From Lepturacanthus savala (Eukaryota > Chordata > Actinopteri > Scombriformes > Trichiuridae): DNA of 64,000 nt. The stretch's first letter is position 1; the number at the start of each line of letters is the position of its first letter. Made by a program: the position numbers and the translations under genes. Positions 55,215 through 64,000 of the stretch are shown here, in pieces. The notes below the pieces were generated by a model. The model searched no databases and was not told the origin of the DNA. It saw nothing but the letters and a program-made list of their open reading frames with translations. The stretch covers positions 1,659,727 through 1,723,726 of the forward strand of contig CM060478.1 in assembly GCA_030544235.1 (NCBI GenBank), read 5' to 3'.

Positions 55215-55450
55215 TTTCCTTCATGTTGTGAATTTGTTTTATTTTATAGTAAATCTTCTGTGTGGTTTTGCTGCTGATTCCATATGCAAATAGGTGTTTG
55301 CTGTACCCGAGCTGCCATTGGTGGAAAGGTACGACATCCTGGCCTGTGATTGGCTGACAAGCAGAAACACCTGCTATATGAGGCCAAGATGGCTGCCGCA
55401 TGCAGCCAGAAGGAACTCCTCAGCTGCATCTGAAAACACTGACTTCCCAC
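55215..55450 (+). repeat. Promoter-bearing repeat R8, copy 3
   Basis: ATATGCAAATAGGTGT, GCCATTGGTGGAAAGG, GTGATTGGCTGACAAG, GCTATATGAGGCC and AAGATGGCTGCCGC keep the order octamer, CCAAT, CCAAT, TATA (weakened), YY1. It separates two R2 copies. Confidence 0.7.
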
Positions 55451-55524
55451 TTAGATAGTCAGCAAAAACAAGGAATCCACTTTGTAGAATGTCTGAATAA
55501 CTGAGTTGACTTTCAACTAGTATA

Positions 55525-55795
55525 ACATGGCCCATTTTACCTGATAAGATGGCCCCTTTTACCCGAAAACACTCATGCAAAAAAAAAAAATTGGCACAGC
55601 GGATGTTTGAAGATTCATAGGGCCGAAATAATTATATTTTATCACATAATTCCAACACAAAATGATCATAAACAGTCATTATTAATCATAAATGTACATG
55701 AAAAAGGTATATTTGGTGTTGTATTATTGTCCCAAGCGATTTACCAAAAAGTGGCCCCATTTATCTAAAATCACCGCTCAAAAACATAGAAACAC
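55525..55795 (+). repeat. Repeat R2, copy 3
   Basis: Two GATGGCCC-TTTTAC units, then GGGCCGAAATAATTATATTTT, CCAACACAAAATGATCAT, ATTATTGTCCCAAGCGATTT and AAAGTGGCCCCATTTATC. The terminal GATATCACC is mutated to AAAATCACC. Confidence 0.9.
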
Positions 55796-55854
55796 TGGTA
55801 TTTTAACTCCTAAAAAGTATTTTTTAAATAAATAAAAAAAATGTTAAAAATTAA

Positions 55855-56010
55855 AATAAAAAAACATGATATCAACTAGTTTTATATTCTGTGTATATTA
55901 AATATTTAAAATTAATATTGATTTTTTTTTCGGTTATAAACCATTTGACAAAAAATCACACATTCCATGTGATTTTAGTAAAACTAAACTTACAAATGGA
56001 CTTTTAAATG
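55855..56010 (+). repeat. Dispersed repeat R6, copy 2
   Basis: AACATGATATCAACTAG, TTTTATATTCTGTG, ATTAAATATTTAAAAT and ACAAAAAATCACA match copy 1 at 27.4 kb. Confidence 0.7.
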
Positions 56011-56329
56011 ACATGAAACCAACATGAACAAACAATGTACACTTTCAGAGACATATATATAAACATTTCCCCAACAAATACAAATAAAAAATGTATTTTG
56101 GGGGGAGAAATAATGGAATTTACACCTATTAATAAACAATTAAAGTCCTTGTGAAAATATTCTGATACGAATAATCTTAAAATTACATTAACATGTTTAT
56201 TAATGTTATATTTAATAAAATAATTTTCCTTTGGGATCAATAAAGTATTCATCTATTCATCCTTGATGTAATGGCTGGAAATATTATTATATATAGCAAA
56301 ATATAGCAAATATAGCAAATCCTTCAGAG
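56011..56329. other. AT-rich unique DNA, nothing recognised
   Basis: TTTCCTTTGGGATCAATAAAG then TATTCATCTATTCATC near 56,228 resembles the 3' end of RTE/RTEX-type LINEs (GGGATCAATAAAGTATCTATC), so a short LINE tail may lie here. Confidence 0.35.
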
Positions 56330-56420
56330 AGGAACAAGGTCCATAAATTTCAGGCGTGAAAAGGGGGCTTTTATTTTGAAAGGTTATACAATCCATGAGG
56401 TCATATGACCAGGATATCGT
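56330..56420 (+). repeat. Dispersed repeat R1, copy G (truncated)
   Basis: GGCGTGAAAAGGGGGCTTTT and GGTCATATGACCAGGATATC are kept; the copy ends there. The M-box is mutated to TCATATGA. Confidence 0.85.
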
Positions 56421-57229
56421 GTGTAGCTGTGGAGAGTAACTTTATTGATTTTACAGTATTTTATTGGTGCAACAGATGCTTAAATATTAGTTTTTATTAA
56501 TTGATTTATTGTTGGTTCTCTTTAACCTGTTGAAATAATCATTAATCCCAGTATTAAACCTCAGATCCACTAAATAAAGTATTTTATCTGCAGTAAAACC
56601 CAATGTGGAATGATCATCATTGGGATTTCTATGATTTTTATGGACAAATAATTGACCTTTGAACTCTTCTCTTGTACCCAGTAATAGAAGGGTTTTTTCT
56701 CATTTTTACTTGACTTCTTCTTGGACACATTTGAGCCTGATTTTCATCCAAAATATGCAAGTTGACAGCAAATTAATCTAAATTTTTCATATAAATGGTC
56801 TGAATTGAACTTGAAGAACCCCGGTGTCACTGGAAGGTGCATTAACACACAATAGGAGCAGGATTTGTCCTCATTCTTTACTAGAGATGGAAACTTCTGC
56901 ACATTTGAGCCTGAATCTCATCCAAAATGTGCAGGTTGACAGTAAATTAGGCTGAAAGACGCCGCTTTAATCTTTTATATAAATGGTCTTGAAGAAACGT
57001 GTCAGACAGACAGAAATGTACGAGTAATGAAATGTTGGAAATTACTTCTGACTTATCTGAGGAAGCCTGTGACCTATGAACCTTTGGGTAATTTAAGGGT
57101 TTGGCCTTTTGCAATTAAAATAATTAATTCTTTTGGTGTCTTTGGCAAATTTGGCCATTTTTGCATACATTTGATTTTGCATTTACAGTATAGATGCCCA
57201 TATAAGCACCTGTATCACCTGAAAAAGTC
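56421..57229. other. AT-rich DNA with a 187-bp spaced direct repeat
   Basis: TTTGAGCCTGAT-TTCATCCAAAATRTGCA, GTTGACAGYAAATTA and TATAAATGGTCT occur at 56,719-56,815 and again at 56,906-57,000. No gene is recognised. Confidence 0.6.
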
Positions 57230-57360
57230 TATATATGGGATAAAGTCAAGATACCAGATAATTTAACTCTATTTAAACGGTTTTAAAAGAGAAAAACACA
57301 TGATTCTAGGTAGATTATATATTTAAAACTTATCATTTTTGACCCATTTACTTGTATATT
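57230..57360 (+). repeat. Dispersed repeat R6, copy 3
   Basis: ATGGGATAAAGTCAAGATACC, AGATAATTTAACTCT and GATTATATATTTAAAACTT match copy 1. Confidence 0.7.
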
Positions 57361-57639
57361 TGTCCAGTCACTTATACATTAAAGATTAAAGTGACTTTAT
57401 TCCAATTTCTGAACATTTTAGTGTGACTTTACTCAACTTTAAACCTGGTTTAAACTCTCCTTTCATTCCATAGTCAAACTCTAAACCTACTGGAGTTAAA
57501 TTAATCTAATATCAGCTCCTGTTTTTTTTCCAGTTTTGACGACTTTTTAAAACCTGAGGCATCATGAATTTATAATGAAGTGATGACACATGATTAATGG
57601 ACTAAAGATCCTGGAACTTCCTTTATTTCTTTAGATTTA
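57361..57639. other. AT-rich unique DNA, nothing recognised
   Basis: No gene or repeat family is seen. Confidence 0.5.
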
Positions 57640-58690
57640 GCTGCATATTTATTGACATGCACAGCACTTTATATTATTATTATAAAAGTATATTATATAT
57701 TTAGATAAAATTATAATAAAATATTGTATCCTAAAGCCTTACCACAATCGTTTTTTTCTATTTTTTCTCCTTGTTTAAATATTTAATTTTTTAAAATTCG
57801 AATGATTATTTTCGAATGACTAGTATTTATTAAATGTTTAGATTTTTTTATTGAATTTCACTCTCATATTTTGTTTACATTTTTTAATTAATACCATTCA
57901 TTTTTTACTTCTTAATTTTGACATTTTTTTAATTAAAAAAAATTATTTATATATTTTTTTATTTATATATTTTTTTATTTTAAAATATTTTTTTTACATT
58001 TTAAATTTTTTTTAACTTTTATGACACATTTTTTTACTTCTTAATTTTGTCATTTTTTAATTTAAACTTTTATATATATATTTTATTTTTAAATATTTTT
58101 TAAAAATTTAAATTATAAATAAATAAATTATAAATATAAATTAAATTAAAACATTTTAAATATTTTATAACTTTAATATTTTCACTTTTTTTAACTTTCA
58201 TGCCACATTTTTTACTTCTTAATTTAGAATTTTTTTAATTGAAACATTTTTACTTTTTTATGTTTTATTTATATATATTTTTTATTTTTAAATATTTTTT
58301 TACATTTTTAAATATTTTATAACTTTAATATTTTCACCTATTTTATGTCACATTCTTATTTCTTAATTATGACATTTTTAAATATATAATAAAAATAGTT
58401 TATCATTTTAAGGTTATTCTTTTGATCTTTGTTTAATCTTGTTTTAAGACAAAATTACATGGTTCTTTCTCTGTATTTGGCAACATATTTATCAATTTAT
58501 TGACATGCACAGCATTTTATATTATTATAAAAGTATATTATATATTTAGACTAAATCCCAGACTCATGTTTAGATCTTCTTCTTGATTCTTGAAGCAGCC
58601 GCCATCATGAAAACTGTTAAATTATCATTTTATTAGTCAAAAAATAAAATGTCCATTGTCCTATAGAACATAAAGAGTCTGGCAGCATAA
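57640..58690 (+). repeat. Duplicated segment R9, copies 2 and 3, with T-rich core
   Basis: TTATTGACATGCACAGCA-TTTATATTATTA occurs at 57,648 and 58,498. The end of the segment (CAGCCGCCATCATGAAAAC, AAATGTCCATTGTCCTATAG) matches copy 1 at 51.9-52.07 kb. Between them 57,750-58,400 is degenerate T/A-rich tandem sequence in which ACTTCTTAATTTTGACATTT recurs four to five times. Confidence 0.75.
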
Positions 58691-58699
58691 TCAATAGAT

Positions 58700-59720
58700 G
58701 ATACCTTTATTTTAAAGGTGTGACGATATCATTTCATTGACTATTTCAAGTCTAATGTTATGCCAATGGTGTTGAGCCACTGTTGGAGTTTTTCCTCATT
58801 TTTAGACTCCAGACTTCTACTGATTATATTAAACCTCCGCTGATCCTTCATTTCCGAGGTTTGCCCTCATTATTTGACCCTTGTAATTTTGCCATTGGAT
58901 GCAGAGAAGTTATTATGGTTATTACAGCTCCAGAGCACCGTTGCGCCCATTGTACGACACTGTTAATTACATCAAACCCCCATAATTGTAATGACAGCGT
59001 ACAGACAATAACTCTGCTGCAATACGCTCATTATGACCTGTTGTGGTGAATTTCTCCTCTACGGTTCTTTGTCCTCCGTTATTTTATGAACCAAGTGGCT
59101 ATTATTCCGCGAGTGAAGAGACCTTTTGATTAGTCCTTAGAGAAGTCGACCACCGCCATGTTTCCCTCCACAAAACAGATCCAGGACGTATAATTCAACA
59201 CAATATGTTGTCGTAAGCCCTTTATTTTCTATTTATTTATTGTTTAAGTGGAAGAAAAGAGGATCCTGGTGAGTGATTGTTGTAATGTGTGATTTTCACC
59301 CACTTAGGAAATTGGTTTCAGAGCCATTTGAAGTCATCTCGGTTGGTAAATCGTTCTTTTTGCACAAACACGATGTTGCTTCAGTCACGTCCCGTGTTAT
59401 AATCAACTTTTGTCAAAAAATACATGATTTTTTTCACAATAAAAGCATTGTGTATCTTTTTCACAGTTTGCCAGATCATAGAGTAACGTATCCCGGCGCT
59501 ATCCTCTTTAGTTCCGGTGTAAATCTCCATATCTCCGCCTCCTCCTCATGTTGCTTCCCAGCGCTTTCATTACAATTCAAAGCTCCCATTTCTTTCAATG
59601 CATCAGAAGTAACGTCTCTTAAAAAACCACACGCTAAGATGCTAGCCGGTTTAGCTGCTCATGCTAACACATGGGACGCGGAATCCCGGAACAGAATCTG
59701 GGCCGAAACGTGAAGTTGAA
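58700..59720. other. Unique island, strong regulatory candidate
   Basis: 58,850-59,045 is repeat-free and rich in homeodomain, SOX and MEIS-like motifs (CTGTTAATTACATCAAACC, ATAATTGTAATGACAGCG, CAGACAATAACTC). 59,050-59,710 is also repeat-free with CpG. A 146-codon plus-strand frame (59,273-59,713) is open but resembles no family and lacks splice context. Conserved non-coding DNA is my preferred reading. Confidence 0.4.
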
Positions 59721-60109
59721 GCAAAATATCAATAAATCAGTATCAGACTGGTTCAGACTGTTTTGGATCAGTCTTCATTTACACTTTAATGATGAATCTA
59801 TTACTCATAATTGGTGAATTTGATGAGGTTTTGTGATGATGCAGTCGACCAAAAAATGACAAATGACTCCATCGCTGAAATGTTGATGTGATCTCAGACC
59901 TCAGACATTTACCCGAATGAATAAAGTGCTTTGTTGCTGCTACACACACTTTACTTTAAACCCAAATGAAGTCCAGACTCACCTCATCCAACTCTAAACC
60001 TGTAGGAAAAAATTCTTGTATTGTAGAAATTGAGATTTTAATATATTTTTGATTTTAAGAATGTCTACGTTTCATTTTCAGTTTCAATTAACCAACAATG
60101 GCAATAATT
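59721..60109. other. Unique DNA, nothing recognised
   Basis: No gene or repeat call. Confidence 0.5.
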
Positions 60110-60475
60110 CATCTTAACTTTTCTTTTTAAAAAAAGCTGTGATATAAAACCCATATTTTATAGTTAGGTGTGAAAAGGGGGCTTTTATTTTGAAGGACAA
60201 GTTATGAGGTCACATGACCAGGATATCCCTATTGCTTATGGACATTTGACATGTGAGCGTCACTGTCTCATAACAGAAGGTTGTCTTTTATTTAGCATTT
60301 TGAACAATTTACACTATCTAGAGTAAATAAACTTAATTATTTTTTATTTAATTCAATTTTGATGCTATATTTTTTTATTCTTATATGTTAAACATATGGC
60401 AACAATATGCAAATATATGTGTATACAACCTAATCGACCGATCCCATTGACTTATATAGCTTGAAACTACTATTA
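60110..60475 (+). repeat. Dispersed repeat R1, copy H (near full length)
   Basis: TTTTTAAAAAAAGCTGTGAT, GTGAAAAGGGGGCTTTTATT, TCACATGACCAGGATATCC, CTATTGCTTATGGACATT, AAACATATGGCAACAATATG and CCCATTGACTTATATAGC occur in order. Confidence 0.9.
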
Positions 60476-61144
60476 CATTACTACATCTATTATTTATGCC
60501 ATTTTATATAAAGAAAGTGGTACTAACACTGGTTTAATAATAGGATTTTAGTAAATTAAAGCAAGATTTTGGTCAGGAAGCAAAACAAGCTGCCAAGGCT
60601 GTGAAGTTGTGATGTCACAACCGTCACAAACATTCACCACTCCATTCACTTCAGCCATTTAAAGCAGCCAATCAGAAAAAAAGGGTGGAGGAGAATAGGA
60701 TGGTGATTGGTTCTTTAGCTCGCTAATTTATCTCGTTAAGGATGTCACAATTATAAATAAAACCCAGGACAAGAGTAAAACGCAGGATTCTTTAGCTACT
60801 GATGATTTAGCAGTGAAGGAAATATTTGTACAGAATAAAAAAAAAGCAAGGCAATAATTAAGCTTTAATTAGTTTGCTATATTTAATCTGTATTTTGACA
60901 TGCTGCCATGGATACCCCTGCTACTGATTCATAGATCAGCTTCAAATTTCAATTGTTGTGGATTTAACAACTACACTGATGTGTGATTCACCTTCGTTCT
61001 TTTTTAAATATAAACTCACACTAATAGTGTTTTTTCTGTCTGTTACAGCTTAACTCTGATGTGTAATAGCAGCAAAAAAAACTCATCTTTTGTTTTTCAA
61101 GCTTGGAGTAGATTTACTATTGTAAGTGACTTTTGTTTGAGTCT
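60476..61144. other. Unique DNA, nothing recognised
   Basis: CCAATCAG at 60,667 and GATTGGTT at 60,704 are isolated CCAAT boxes. No exon is seen. Confidence 0.45.
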
Positions 61145-61860
61145 GGTTCACTAACAGAAGCTAAAAATAACTAACAGTAGCTTACAGGAGCTAACAGTAA
61201 CTTACATTAACAGTAGCTAACAGTAGATAACAGGAGCTAATACTGGCTAACAGTAACACTAACAGTAACTATAGCTAGCACTAACTAACAGTAACATTAG
61301 CTAAAAGTAACTAACAGTAGCTAACAGGAGCTAACAGTAACTAACAGTAACTAACAGTAACAGTAGTTAACAGTAGCTAACAGGAGCTAACAGTAACTAA
61401 CAGTAGCTAACAGTAACAGTAGTTAACAGTAGCTAACAGTAGCTAACAGTAACAGTAACTAACAGTAGCTAGCAGTAACAGTAGTTAACAGTTGCTAACA
61501 GGAGCTAACAGTAACTAACAGTAACAGTAACTAACAGTAGCTAACGTAGCTAACAGGAGCTAACAGTAACATGAAATAACATTAGCTAACAGTAACTAAT
61601 AGCTAACAATAACTAACCGTGATTAACAGTAACAATAGCTAACAGTGGCTAGCAATAGCTCACCGTAACTAACAGCAAATACCACAAGCTAAAAGCTAGT
61701 TTTAGTTAGTTATTTACTTTTAGCCACTGTTAGTTAATAACAGTAAATAACTAGCTAACAGTGACTAACAGTAGCTAATAGTATCAGCTACTGTGAGCTA
61801 ATTTTAGTTACTGTTAGCCACTGTTAGCTACTCTTAGCTGCTGTTAGTTACTGTAAGTAA
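61145..61860 (+). repeat. CTAACAGTA minisatellite with strand switches
   Basis: Built of CTAACAGTARCTAACAGGAG words with 6-bp sub-periodicity. From 61,145 to about 61,690 the units are on the plus strand. They invert at about 61,697-61,735 (TTTTAGCCACTGTTAGTTA), return to plus at 61,738-61,785, and invert again to 61,856 (TACTGTTAGCCACTGTTAGC). Confidence 0.95.

Positions 61861-64000
<2,140 letters not shown>

Noticed and set aside
59273..59713. 146-codon open frame, the longest non-repetitive one in the window
   Set aside because: The length is not exceptional for 64 kb, there is no recognisable domain, and the DNA looks like non-coding island sequence. It should be retested if transcripts exist.

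Overview
The window reads as non-coding genomic DNA of a teleost fish, probably a percomorph. The evidence is the repeat content: long (CA/GT)n tracts, Tc1-like transposase remnants, LINE reverse-transcriptase scraps with the GVPQGS signature, hAT-type ends (CAGGGG...), and AT-rich spacers with short TAATTA-rich unique islands. I see no complete gene, no rRNA or tRNA gene, no CRISPR array and nothing prokaryotic. Most long open frames are translations of tandem repeats (LPTY, FSGSLFQ, YYYKTIK, VCVCVC). A vertebrate intron or intergenic desert fits best. Class names given to repeats come from recognising motifs by eye, not from a database.

Layout. 1-1.2 kb: CTAC-type array with a flank that recurs at 49.9 kb. 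4.6-9.4 kb: Tc1 and LINE scraps, a possible 77-nt exon (5,891-5,967), a foldback repeat and a 21-bp minisatellite. 9.6-13.2 kb: 42-bp array, AT-rich DNA and a repeat with two HNF4/PPAR-type DR1 sites. 14.9-20.5 kb: several copies of a recurrent ~310-bp repeat (here called R1), a hAT end, and a nested cluster of promoter-like repeats containing a 203-bp MITE with a perfect 8-bp target-site duplication. 20.5-28 kb: mostly unique DNA, with a broken Tc1 pair. 28.2 kb: a possible minus-strand last coding exon with a poly(A) signal. 28.5-31 kb: a TIR-bounded repeat, LINE pieces and a repeated block. 31.4-35 kb: the most striking structure, a large inverted repeat (arms ~0.8 kb, nearly identical near the loop) made of a LINE fragment fused to a hAT/MITE-like sequence, with a third direct copy beside it. 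36 kb: second 21-bp minisatellite. 44-46.4, 48.4-49.2 and 52.4-53.8 kb: three higher-order arrays built on (GT)n plus a GGTCCCC-containing spacer. 50-51 kb: second CTAC array. 54.7-55.8 kb: an array of a GATGGCCCATTTTAC unit with a promoter-like repeat between copies. 57.6-58.7 kb: duplicated T-rich segment. 61.1-61.9 kb: CTAACAGTA array that switches strand. 63.3 kb: (CA)51.

There are no genes to link into a pathway. The biology visible here is repeat turnover: insertion of elements into elements, amplification of composites, and repeated local expansion of tandem units. Several unique islands (near 5.3, 11.7, 20.7, 22.5-23.5, 26.6, 31.0, 35.1, 37.2, 39.4, 42.4 and 58.8-59.7 kb) have the composition expected of conserved regulatory DNA, but only a cross-species alignment can show that.
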